Positions 44,849-52,429 of a stretch of DNA of 64,000 nucleotides are shown here, piece by piece. The notes below the pieces were generated by a model that was given only the letters and a program-made list of their open reading frames with translations, was not told where the DNA came from and ran no database searches. The position numbers and the translations under genes are program-made. How positions within the stretch are numbered: the stretch's first letter is position 1; every line of letters starts with the position of its first letter. This DNA comes from Martelella limonii (GTDB lineage: Bacteria; Pseudomonadota; Alphaproteobacteria; Rhizobiales; Rhizobiaceae), in assembly GCF_013344475.1 (NCBI RefSeq), contig NZ_JABUOU010000003.1, positions 124,001 through 188,000 of the forward strand, read 5' to 3'.

Positions 44849-45817
44849 ATGAATAATCTTGTAGACAAGGCCCGCCATCTTCCCTTGCATCCTGCACGCC
44901 AGACAATCTCCATCAGCCCGGTGCGCCTGCCCGTGCCCGGCCGAAGCACACCGCTCGAACTGCGGATCACCACTCCGGCCGACGGCGGAAAGCGCCCGGT
45001 CATCCTGCTCTCGCACGGCATGGGCCCATCGCTCTACATTGCATCGAAGGACGGCTATGGCCCGCTGGCGCATTTCCTCGCGGAACAGGGCTTCCTGGTG
45101 ATCCAGCCGACCCATGCAAGCTCGCGCGTGGGCGGGCTTCCGGCCAATTCTCCGGGCGCGCCGCTGTTCTGGCGGGAGCGGGTCCTGGAGATGAAGCTCG
45201 TACTCGACGGGCTCGATACGATCGAGGCGGAGGTGCCGCTGCTTTCCGGCCGGCTCGACCATGACAGGATTGCAGCCGTCGGTCACTCGATGGGCGGGCA
45301 GACCGTCGGCATGCTGCTTGGCGCGCGGCTGAGCGATCCCCGCGATCCCGACGCGCAGGATGTCGACCTTTCAGACAAGCGCATTCGTGCCGGCGTTCTC
45401 CTGGCAGCGCCCGGCCTTGGCGGCGACAGCCTTTCCGAGTTCGCCCGCGAGAACTATAGCGCCCTGAACCCCGACTTCTCCCACATGACCACGCCGACGC
45501 TGGTCGTGGCGGGCGATGCCGACGAAAACCCCCATCTGAACGTTCGCGGCTATGCCTGGCACACCGACCCCTTCGTTCACGGGCCCGGCGCGGAGGCGCT
45601 GCTGCTGCTGAGAGGCGGCAAACACGGCCTTGGCGGCATTGCCGGCTACGATGCGAAGGAAACGGATGACGAGGATCCGGACCGGCTGGCCGCCACCCTG
45701 CGCATGACTGCGGCATGGCTGCGCACCGCGCTCGGCGAGGACGCCGACGCCTGGAACGCGGCCTGCCGCGCGCTTGCCGAACAGGCGCCAGAACTTGGTA
45801 GCGTCGAGCGCCGGTGA
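44849..45817 (+). CDS. Alpha/beta hydrolase (dienelactone hydrolase/lipase-like)
   Basis: 322-aa cytoplasmic hydrolase. The catalytic triad can be placed: Ser in GHSMGGQ, Asp in VVAGDADENP and His in GGKHGLGG. The oxyanion HGMG motif (LLSHGMGP) is near residue 57. It is divergent from a TetR regulator and has operator palindromes upstream, so it is probably induced by a substrate-like small molecule. The tesB gene lies convergently, 7 bases away. Substrate unknown. Confidence 0.85.
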   Translation: MNNLVDKARHLPLHPARQTISISPVRLPVPGRSTPLELRITTPADGGKRPVILLSHGMGPSLYIASKDGYGPLAHFLAEQGFLVIQPTHASSRVGGLPANSPGAPLFWRERVLEMKLVLDGLDTIEAEVPLLSGRLDHDRIAAVGHSMGGQTVGMLLGARLSDPRDPDAQDVDLSDKRIRAGVLLAAPGLGGDSLSEFARENYSALNPDFSHMTTPTLVVAGDADENPHLNVRGYAWHTDPFVHGPGAEALLLLRGGKHGLGGIAGYDAKETDDEDPDRLAATLRMTAAWLRTALGEDADAWNAACRALAEQAPELGSVERR

Positions 45818-45824
45818 AGTCCCT

Positions 45825-46733
45825 TCAGGACTTCTGGTAGAACGGCCGCGCGTGATCGCGAATGCGGATCAGGCCTTCCTGCGCGACGGAGGCAACAAGC
45901 GTTCCGTCGCGGCTGAAGATGCGGCCATGGGCAAAGCCCCGGCTGTTGCTGGCCGACGGACTTTCCTGCACGTAAAGCAGCCAGTCGTCGATGTTGAACG
46001 GGCGATGAAACCACACCGCATGATCGAGGCTCGCCGCCTGCACCCGGTCGGAAAAGACCGAGCTGCCATGGGGATAGAGCGTCGCGTCGAGCAGCGTCAT
46101 GTCCGACATGTAGGCGAGAAAGGCGGTCTGGTATTCGCGCCCGTGCGGCGACTGGCCGTTGGCACGGATCCAGATCGACTGCTCGCCGGAGGGCTTGTTG
46201 CGCCAGAGAAAGTTCTCGAGATCGACCGGGCGGATTTCGATCGGGCGCTCGCGCATCCAGTAATTGCGGATGGGCGCGGGCGCCTTTTCCGCATCGTTCA
46301 TGATGTCGCTGGTTGCCAGCGCCTCCGGCGGGGGCACATCCGGCATCGGGTCCTGGTGCTGATGCCCGCCCTCCTCCACCTGAAACGAAGCGGTCATGAT
46401 GAAGATCGGCTGGCCATGCTGGATTGCGCGCACGCTGCGCGTGGCAAAGCTGCGCCCGTCACGGAGGCGGTCGACGAGAAAGATGATCGGCACCTCGGTA
46501 TCGCCCGGCCGCATGAAATAGCCATGGAGGGAGTGAACGAACAGCCCCTTGGGCGCGGTGCGCTGCGCCGCCACCAGCGACTGGGCGACCACCTGCCCGC
46601 CAAACACGCGCTGCCATGTTGTTGCAGGGCTCTGCCCGCGATAGAGATTTTCCTCAAGCCTTTCGAGATCCAGCAATGCGGCAAGCGCCTTACCGTCGTG
46701 ATTGCCGCCCTGATTTCTGCTGGCCTGTGACAT
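45825..46733 (-). CDS. tesB: Acyl-CoA thioesterase II
   Basis: 302-aa double-hotdog thioesterase. Family features are LYRGQSPATTWQRVFGGQVVAQ, VHSLHGYFMRPGD, the FATRSVRAIQHGQPIF segment, LDHAVWFHRPF, and the catalytic Asp/Ser/Gln region near ASLDHA. It releases free fatty acid and CoA from medium and long acyl-CoAs. The end of the gene abuts the hydrolase gene convergently. Confidence 0.93.
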   Translation of the reverse strand: MSQASRNQGGNHDGKALAALLDLERLEENLYRGQSPATTWQRVFGGQVVAQSLVAAQRTAPKGLFVHSLHGYFMRPGDTEVPIIFLVDRLRDGRSFATRSVRAIQHGQPIFIMTASFQVEEGGHQHQDPMPDVPPPEALATSDIMNDAEKAPAPIRNYWMRERPIEIRPVDLENFLWRNKPSGEQSIWIRANGQSPHGREYQTAFLAYMSDMTLLDATLYPHGSSVFSDRVQAASLDHAVWFHRPFNIDDWLLYVQESPSASNSRGFAHGRIFSRDGTLVASVAQEGLIRIRDHARPFYQKS

Positions 46734-46805
46734 TTCAACGCGGTCCCTATATATCTACTGGATGACGCAATCGCCTATAACAGCTTTGATGATTTGGAGC
46801 GAGCC

Positions 46806-48047
46806 ATGGCAAAGCGCAAGAAGGAACCGAGCATGAAGGATATCGTTATCGTCGGCGGAGGCTATGTCGGGCTCTCGGTCGCAGTGGCCATCAAGAAGGC
46901 CGCGCCCCATCTCGATATTGCGCTCATGGAAGCCGCGCCGGAGCATGTCTGGGAAAAGGATGAGCGCGCCTCCGCCATCATCGCAGCGGCGATCAACATG
47001 CTGAAGACGCTGGAGCTTTGGGACGAGATCAAGGAGCATGCTCAGCCGATCAACGACATGATCGTGACGGATTCGGATGCCGGCGAGCCGGTAAAGCCGG
47101 TGTTCCTCACCTTCGGCGAGCGCGCCGACGAAAGCGAACCCTTTGCCTACATGATCCCCAATGTCGCCATGGTCCGGGCGCTTCGCAGGGCAGCCGGCGA
47201 ACTCGGGATCGAGATCAGCCATGGCGCGGCGGTCACGGCGTTTTCGGATGAAGGCGGCCACGCGAAGATCACGCTTGCCGGTGGCGGCGAGATCACCAGC
47301 AGGCTGGTGGTCGCCTGCGACGGCGTGCGTTCGCGCCTGCGCGACATGGCCGGCATCAAGACGGTGAAATTCGATTATGGTCAATCCGGCATCGTCACCA
47401 CGATTGCCCATGAGCGCCCGCATAATGGCCGAGCGGAAGAGCATTTCCTGCCGGCCGGACCCTTCGCAATCCTGCCGCTGACCGGCAACCGGTCCTCGCT
47501 GGTCTGGACCGAGCGCACCGATGATGCCAGACGGCTTGTCGAAAGCGATGACATGGTGTTCGAATTCGAGCTGGAACGCCGCTTCGGCCACCATCTCGGA
47601 AAGCTCACGCTTGCCGGCGGCCGCCGCGCCTTCCCGCTTGGCCTTACGCTGTCACGCGCCTTTGTCGCGCCGCGGCTGGCGCTTGCGGGCGATGCCGCCC
47701 ACGGCATCCATCCGATTTCCGGCCAGGGTCTCAATCTCGGCTTCAAGGATGTCGCGGCGCTTGCCGAAACCATCGTCGACGCCGATCGCAGCGGGCTTGA
47801 TATCGGCGCGCTGGACACGCTAGAGCGCTACCAGCGCTGGCGGCGTTTCGATACGGTGCGCATGGGAATGACCACCGATATCCTCAACCGCCTGTTTTCC
47901 AACGATATCGGACCGTTGCGGGTGGCGCGCGATTTCGGCCTTGGCGTCGTCGACCGGATGCCGAAGCTGAAGCGCTATTTCATTGAGGAAGCTTCCGGAC
48001 GCACCGCCCGCGAACTGCCGAAACTGCTCGCCGGCGAGCGCCTCTAG
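46806..48047 (+). CDS. UbiH/UbiF/COQ6-family FAD-dependent monooxygenase
   Basis: 413 aa. The FAD Rossmann motif VGGGYVGLSVA is near residue 15, the DG motif is VVACDGVRSRLR, and the second FAD contact GDAAHGIHPISGQGLNLG is typical of ubiquinone hydroxylases. ATG 46806 has GGAG upstream, while an upstream TTG would overlap it. This family hydroxylates the ubiquinone ring; which position cannot be told from sequence. A strong palindrome follows its stop. Confidence 0.9.
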   Translation: MAKRKKEPSMKDIVIVGGGYVGLSVAVAIKKAAPHLDIALMEAAPEHVWEKDERASAIIAAAINMLKTLELWDEIKEHAQPINDMIVTDSDAGEPVKPVFLTFGERADESEPFAYMIPNVAMVRALRRAAGELGIEISHGAAVTAFSDEGGHAKITLAGGGEITSRLVVACDGVRSRLRDMAGIKTVKFDYGQSGIVTTIAHERPHNGRAEEHFLPAGPFAILPLTGNRSSLVWTERTDDARRLVESDDMVFEFELERRFGHHLGKLTLAGGRRAFPLGLTLSRAFVAPRLALAGDAAHGIHPISGQGLNLGFKDVAALAETIVDADRSGLDIGALDTLERYQRWRRFDTVRMGMTTDILNRLFSNDIGPLRVARDFGLGVVDRMPKLKRYFIEEASGRTARELPKLLAGERL

Positions 48048-48077
48048 CGCGTCGCATGCCGGCTTACGTCAGGGACA

Positions 48078-48109
48078 GCGTCAGGCGGACCGTCAGATCC
48101 GCCTGACGC
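48078..48109. terminator. Bidirectional hairpin between convergent genes
   Basis: Perfect 12-base arms (48078-48089 and 48098-48109) lie between the UbiH-type gene and the convergent copper-associated gene. The stem is strong but T runs are short on both sides. Confidence 0.6.
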
Positions 48110-48117
48110 CTGACGCA

Positions 48118-49098
48118 TTATTTCATCTTCATGTCGCCATGACCGGCATGTCCGGCATGGTCCGTGCCCTTGGCGGCAATGCCCTCGATCTTTACCGGCA
48201 CGGTGAGCGTGCCTGCCTTCTCGAACGTCAGTTCCAGATCGAAGCTGTCGCCTTCCACCAGCGGACCGTTCAGCTTCATCAGCATGATATGGAGGCCGCC
48301 CGGCGCAAGGGTAACGGTTTCCCCGGCAGGGATCGTGATGCCATCCGCCATCTGATACATCTTCATGACCTCGCCCTCGATGCGCATATTGTGAAGCTGT
48401 GCCTCACCGGCGACATCCGTCTTGACGACGATCAACCGGTCATCCTCATCGCCGTGGTTGGCGATGGTCAGGAACCCGCCGCCCACAGGCGCGCCTGGCA
48501 GCGTTGCGCGCGCAAAGGCGCCGGTGATTTCGAGGTCACCGGCAGGTTCGGCCATGGCGTGTTCGTGCTGATGGCCGTGCTGGTGATCGTCGCCCGCAGC
48601 CTGTGCGGTGATCATCAGTTCAGGCGCCGGATCGTCGCCCTCGCCGGTCCAGCGGATCTCGCTGCCATCGGCGCAGGTCTGGATCACCGGAAAGGCAAGC
48701 GCCGTTCCCGCCTCGAGATCGGGCGCAAGCGTGCCGCGCATGACGAACTCGTCGTAATAGGCATCCGGCAGATCGCCGTCCGTCCAGCTGACCTCTCTCA
48801 CGCCCTCGCTCACGGGCTTGCCGTGGTTCATATAGGTATTGTCGTAGGCGCCGGTTTCCGTCGAAAGCGTCCAGCCGGCGTGCGGCATCGGCTTTACGGA
48901 AAAGAAGCCTTCCGGCACCTGAACGCGAATGGCGGTGGTGGCTGCGCCATCACAGCCGTGAGGGACGCGCATTACCGCCCTGTACGAACCGCCGGCAGCC
49001 GCTTCGCCGGCCTCCAGCGTTACATGGGCCTGCGCAACCGATAGCGAGACGAGCGAAAGTGTGCCGGCGAGCGCCAGGCGCGAAATATTGACGGACAT
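48118..49098 (-). CDS. YcnI-like DUF1775 and PCu(A)C copper chaperone fusion
   Basis: 326-aa secreted protein (signal peptide ending AQA, mature start HVTLEAG). Residues about 25-170 are a YcnI/DUF1775 domain beginning with the copper-binding His, with FPVIQTCADG near its end. A histidine-rich linker (DHQHGHQHEH) joins it to a PCu(A)C domain at about 190-300, with its copper-ligand pattern LHNM, MKMYQM, LHIMLM. The tail is also His/Met-rich (DHAGHAGHGDMKMK). PCu(A)C delivers Cu(I) to cytochrome oxidase. The fusion plus DUF2946 suggests periplasmic copper supply or detoxification. Confidence 0.88.
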   Translation of the reverse strand: MSVNISRLALAGTLSLVSLSVAQAHVTLEAGEAAAGGSYRAVMRVPHGCDGAATTAIRVQVPEGFFSVKPMPHAGWTLSTETGAYDNTYMNHGKPVSEGVREVSWTDGDLPDAYYDEFVMRGTLAPDLEAGTALAFPVIQTCADGSEIRWTGEGDDPAPELMITAQAAGDDHQHGHQHEHAMAEPAGDLEITGAFARATLPGAPVGGGFLTIANHGDEDDRLIVVKTDVAGEAQLHNMRIEGEVMKMYQMADGITIPAGETVTLAPGGLHIMLMKLNGPLVEGDSFDLELTFEKAGTLTVPVKIEGIAAKGTDHAGHAGHGDMKMK

Positions 49099-49155
49099 CG
49101 TGTGTCTCCGTGCTGAAAGTGCTGATTTTCTCGCCCTGAGGGCGTGCGATAGAAA

Positions 49156-49515
49156 TCAGGCCGTGCGCGGAGGAGCGCGTGCATCGTAGCTTGAAACAGA
49201 AATGTCGAGGGTCGGCAGCGCAGGCTGTTCGGCATGCGCGAAGGCATAAAAGCCAGCAAAGGCCGGGAGTGCTTGCGCGGGAGGCGCCGGCACGATGGCA
49301 ACCTTCAGCCGGCAGGCATGGCAGGGGCCGTGGCTGCCGGGACTATCCTTGCCGTGACCGTCACCGCAATAGCTGAGTTCGGAAAACGAAAGCGTGGCGT
49401 TTGCAACAGGCGCCACATGTCCCGGCTGGGAGACGAAAGCCAGCGTGAACACGGCGATCACGGCAAGCGCCGCCGCAAGTTCCCGCAAGATCGCCTTCGT
49501 CACTCTCAATGACAT
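49156..49515 (-). CDS. DUF2946-like small membrane or secreted protein, copper-associated
   Basis: 119 aa with an N-terminal hydrophobic segment (AAALAVIAVFTLAFV) and a cysteine pair in PCHACRL typical of DUF2946, a domain found beside copper-handling genes. YCGDGHGKDSPGSHGPCH adds histidine and cysteine ligands. It is 57 bases upstream of the copper chaperone fusion on the same strand, so the two are likely an operon. Confidence 0.65.
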   Translation of the reverse strand: MSLRVTKAILRELAAALAVIAVFTLAFVSQPGHVAPVANATLSFSELSYCGDGHGKDSPGSHGPCHACRLKVAIVPAPPAQALPAFAGFYAFAHAEQPALPTLDISVSSYDARAPPRTA

Positions 49516-49640
49516 GTCCCCGCCCGATCACGCCCAGAGATGGGCATGAACTTCGTCTTGGCAAAAAAACGGGAGCTTTGCAAGCAAACGGGCCGGCTTG
49601 AAAAGCCGGCCCCTACATCATGCAGTGATGGATTATAGCC

Positions 49641-50207
49641 TCAGGTCGGACGGCCGACAAAGGCGCGGCTGACGACGGACGCCGAATTGGCATCGGGACC
49701 GAATTCGGTGTCGCCGGTGATCTCGAGCAATTCCTGCAGCTTGCCGCGCGCACGCGCGATCCGGCTCTTGATAGTGCCGATGGCGCAATGGCAAATCTCC
49801 GCCGCTTCTTCATAAGAGAAGCCGGATGCGCCGACGAGAATGATCGCCTCACGCTGATCGTCGGGAAGACGGTTCAGGGCCTTGCGAAAATCCTTCAGGT
49901 CCATCGCGCCGTACTGCGCAGGATGGGTGGAGAGCCGTTCGGTGAAGACGTTGTCGGAATCCTGGATCTCGCGGCCGCTCTTGCGCATCTGGCTGTAGAA
50001 CTCATTGCGCAGGATCGTGAACAGCCACGCCTTGATGTTCGTGCCTTCGGCGAAACTGTCCTGTTTCGCCCACGCCTTCATGATCGTGTCCTGCACGAGA
50101 TCGTCGGCAAGATCCTGATGGCCACAGAGCGAAACGGCAAAGGCGCGAAGGCTGGGGACAGTTTTCAACATGTCCCGCTTGAAAGTCGTATCGTCATCCC
50201 TGACCAC
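49641..50207 (-). CDS. ecfG: EcfG-family ECF sigma factor of the general stress response
   Basis: 188 aa, close to rhizobial RpoE2/EcfG. Region 2 is LADDLVQDTIMKAWAKQDSF, followed by LFTILRNEFYSQMRKSGRE. Region 4 is LPDDQREAIILVGASGFSYEEAAEIC with the helix GTIKSRIARAR. A GTG start at 50207 is used; GAGGGGG lies 8 bases upstream and directly after nepR. NepR sequesters EcfG until phosphorylated PhyR binds NepR. The upstream nepR promoter is itself EcfG-type, giving positive autoregulation. Confidence 0.93.
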   Translation of the reverse strand: MVRDDDTTFKRDMLKTVPSLRAFAVSLCGHQDLADDLVQDTIMKAWAKQDSFAEGTNIKAWLFTILRNEFYSQMRKSGREIQDSDNVFTERLSTHPAQYGAMDLKDFRKALNRLPDDQREAIILVGASGFSYEEAAEICHCAIGTIKSRIARARGKLQELLEITGDTEFGPDANSASVVSRAFVGRPT

Positions 50208-50212
50208 GGCTT

Positions 50213-50371
50213 TTACCCCCTCGCTTTGCGATCGGAGGCAGCTTCGGCTGCATCCAGACGCTCGAGGAGATCGAGAAACCGATCCGGTATTTCTTCCTGT
50301 TCCACAGCATTATAGAGTGCCTTGAGGCGCCTGCTGATCGCCTCTTCCGGGCTCTTCGCCGTACCGGGCAT
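50213..50371 (-). CDS. nepR: NepR anti-sigma factor
   Basis: 52 aa. The NepR core (ISRRLKALYNAVEQEEIPDRFLDLL) is unmistakable. ATG 50371 has AAAGGG upstream; the frame reaches further to 50440 but without a start signal. It ends 5 bases before ecfG. NepR binds EcfG in unstressed cells and is titrated away by PhyR. Confidence 0.9.
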   Translation of the reverse strand: MPGTAKSPEEAISRRLKALYNAVEQEEIPDRFLDLLERLDAAEAASDRKARG

Positions 50372-50447
50372 ATTCGAACCCTTTCCAAGACCGCTATCGT
50401 TCTTCACCAGTCTTTGCCTCTCTTGACATAATCCATTCACACCAAAA

Positions 50448-50471
50448 ACGCGGTTCGAAATAAATTGTTCC
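50448..50471 (-). promoter_or_regulatory. EcfG-type promoter of nepR-ecfG
   Basis: On the minus strand GGAAC (50467-50471) is followed after 15 bases by CGTT (50448-50451), or after 18 bases by TT, the RpoE2 spacing. It lies 77 bases before nepR. Confidence 0.7.
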
Positions 50472-50478
50472 GGTCACG

Positions 50479-50503
50479 GGAACTTTTTTTCGCTTCAGGC
50501 ATT
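50479..50503 (+). promoter_or_regulatory. EcfG-type promoter of phyR
   Basis: GGAAC at 50479-50483, 16 bases, then CATT at 50500-50503 (consensus CGTT). It is back to back with the nepR promoter, so phyR and nepR-ecfG are divergently autoregulated. Confidence 0.65.
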
Positions 50504-50572
50504 TTTGCCTTTTGAGGGATGATTTAAGAGTGATCCCAATTTACGACCTATCGAGGCAGGAGACTACCAGAC

Positions 50573-51367
50573 ATGTCGCTTTCTACCCGTATCGCCGCGC
50601 ATTTACCCTATCTTAGGCGGTACGCACGTGCCGTAACCGGCTCCCAGACGTCAGGCGACGCCTATGTTGCTGCCGTACTCGAAACCCTCATCGAGGATGT
50701 TTCGCTCTTTCCGGAAGACGGCAATGATAAAGTCTCGCTCTATAAACTCTTCTCCCAGCTTTTCAGTTCCACAACCATTGAGATAGAAGAGATTGAATCG
50801 CCATTTTCATGGGAAAAGCGCGCTGCCGCCAATCTCATGGCTCTTCCGGCAAAGCCCCGTCAGGCCTTTCTGCTGATTTCCCTGGAAAATTTCAGCCACG
50901 AGGAAACTGCAGAGATCCTGGGCGTAGAAAGCGATGGCATTTCCGATCTCATTGATGAGGCCTCGTCTGAAATCGCACGTCAGGTTGCGACCGACATCAT
51001 GATCATCGAGGATGAACCGCTGATCGCGATGGATATCGAGCAGATGGTGGAAAGTCTGGGCCACCGCGTGACCGGCATCGCCCGCACCCACAAGGAGGCT
51101 GTAGAGCTTTTCAAGTCTTCACGCCCGCGCATGGTGCTTGCCGATATCCAGCTCGCAGACGGAAGCTCCGGCATCGATGCGGTCAATGATATCCTTGCAG
51201 CGGAATCGCTGCCGGTGATCTTCATCACCGCTTTCCCCGAGCGGCTGCTCACGGGCGAACGGCCGGAGCCGACCTTCCTGGTCACCAAGCCGTTCAATCC
51301 CGACATGGTAAAGGCGCTGATCAGCCAGGCGCTGTTCTTCCAGGAGCATCACGAACAGGCCGCCTGA
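50573..51367 (+). CDS. phyR: PhyR anti-anti-sigma response regulator
   Basis: 264 aa. The N-terminal half is an EcfG-like sigma mimic that has lost DNA binding, and the C-terminal half is a receiver with phospho-acceptor D191 (MVLADIQLAD), the acidic pair IIEDEP, Thr in VIFITA and Lys in VTKPFNPD. When phosphorylated the sigma-like domain binds NepR and frees EcfG. A CHASE-HWE kinase gene 1.1 kb downstream is the likely input kinase. Confidence 0.95.
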   Translation: MSLSTRIAAHLPYLRRYARAVTGSQTSGDAYVAAVLETLIEDVSLFPEDGNDKVSLYKLFSQLFSSTTIEIEEIESPFSWEKRAAANLMALPAKPRQAFLLISLENFSHEETAEILGVESDGISDLIDEASSEIARQVATDIMIIEDEPLIAMDIEQMVESLGHRVTGIARTHKEAVELFKSSRPRMVLADIQLADGSSGIDAVNDILAAESLPVIFITAFPERLLTGERPEPTFLVTKPFNPDMVKALISQALFFQEHHEQAA

Positions 51368-51425
51368 TCTGCGGCATGCGTTTGATTGGAAAGGGCGGTT
51401 CCAGACCGCCCTTTTAGCGTGGTGC

Positions 51426-51450
51426 GGAACCTGGCCCTTGCTCAGGCGTT
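51426..51450 (+). promoter_or_regulatory. EcfG-type promoter upstream of the DUF1328 gene
   Basis: GGAAC at 51426-51430, exactly 16 bases, CGTT at 51447-51450, a perfect consensus. It starts 51 bases before the small membrane-protein gene and contains no other gene. Confidence 0.85.
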
Positions 51451-51480
51451 ATTCTCTCAACAAACACAAGGAGAATACCC

Positions 51481-51645
51481 ATGCTTTATTATGCCGTTGT
51501 TTTCCTGGTGATAGCTCTGATTGCTGCCGCTCTCGGCTTTGGCGGCATAGCGGGCGCTTCAGCAGGCATCGCACAGATTCTTTTCTTCCTGTTCCTGCTG
51601 TTCTTCGCTGTCGCAGTTATCGTGAACTTCGCACGCAGCCGATAA
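51481..51645 (+). CDS. DUF1328 (YtjA-like) small membrane protein
   Basis: 54 aa, [20 protein letters not shown] start, two membrane spans with [22 protein letters not shown] in the second and a basic tail (ARSR). GGAG lies upstream of ATG 51481. The DUF1328 family occurs in stress regulons of many alphaproteobacteria. Consensus EcfG promoter upstream and a strong terminator downstream make it a monocistronic stress gene. Confidence 0.85.
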   Translation: MLYYAVVFLVIALIAAALGFGGIAGASAGIAQILFFLFLLFFAVAVIVNFARSR

Positions 51646-51665
51646 AACCAGGTTCCCTCCCCGAA

Positions 51666-51698
51666 AAGCGGACCGTCTCCGGACGGCCCGCTTTTTTA
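51666..51698 (+). terminator. Intrinsic terminator of the DUF1328 gene
   Basis: AGCGG-CCGTC stem pairs across TCC with GGACGG-CCGC and is followed by six T. Confidence 0.85.
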
Positions 51699-51887
51699 TG
51701 TGCAAAGTGCCGTCGCTTTCTTATTGCGAGACGGTTTCTTCTCTGACCGGGTCCACCCCCGAGCCGAGCTGCCGCCTTGCCACGACCGCAGACAAAGTGC
51801 GGTTTTTGTTCACAGACATAGCCAACCGACTTCACGACGCGATCAGAGTTGCGCAAAAGCGACGGCAGACACCAGCGCGCAAGCAAT

Positions 51888-51919
51888 AAAAAAAGGCAGC
51901 GACGCTATGCGTCACTGCC
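51888..51919 (-). terminator. Intrinsic terminator of csbD
   Basis: A stem at 51895-51919 with T run 51894-51888 on the minus strand. Confidence 0.85.
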
Positions 51920-51940
51920 CTTCGACAAAACTGATGGCGA

Positions 51941-52141
51941 TCAGTTGATCTTGTCCATCCAGCTATCGACGTCGCGCTCAGCTTCGTCGCGCTCCTTGCC
52001 GTAGCGTTCCTGGATCTTGCCGATCAGCTTTTCGCGCTTGCCTTCCACGACGTCGAGATCGTCGTTGGTGAGCTTTCCCCAACGGGCCTGCGCTTCACCG
52101 GTGAACTGCTTCCAGTTGCCCTCGATACGGTCCCAATTCAT
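51941..52141 (-). CDS. CsbD family general stress protein
   Basis: 66-aa, highly charged protein with the CsbD pattern MNWDRIEGNWKQFTGEAQARWGKLTNDDL. Members are induced by general stress in many bacteria but have no known activity. AGGAG precedes ATG 52141 and a perfect EcfG promoter lies 42 bases further upstream; a terminator follows. Confidence 0.92.
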   Translation of the reverse strand: MNWDRIEGNWKQFTGEAQARWGKLTNDDLDVVEGKREKLIGKIQERYGKERDEAERDVDSWMDKIN

Positions 52142-52182
52142 AAGCCTGCTCCTTTCAGGTTAGCTTGTCTTATGCCTGTTTA

Positions 52183-52208
52183 AACGCGACGGGCGGCGGA
52201 AGTGTTCC
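52183..52208 (-). promoter_or_regulatory. EcfG-type promoter of csbD
   Basis: On the minus strand GGAAC (52204-52208), exactly 17 bases, CGTT (52183-52186), a perfect consensus. Confidence 0.85.
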
Positions 52209-52429
52209 AATCACGGCCTTCATCATTGACAAGGCTAGGAAAAACAGGAATGTAGCAAATCAGGCTGACAGGCTGACGCGGTCAAGCTTTAAAAAAAATG
52301 AGGCCGTTGCTCATTTTTAAAGTGCTGACCGACGGCGCATCGTCGCGAGTATTAGACGTTTTCACTTCCTGGATATGGATCATTGAGAGGCGGCCTCGAC
52401 CGACGACGTTGGTGGCGCCGCATTAAGAC

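Noticed and set aside
52287-52322. Imperfect AT-rich hairpin taken as a terminator or promoter signal for the kinase gene
   Set aside because: The stem needs a three-base bulge, has no T tract beyond itself, and no gene ends into it on the plus strand.
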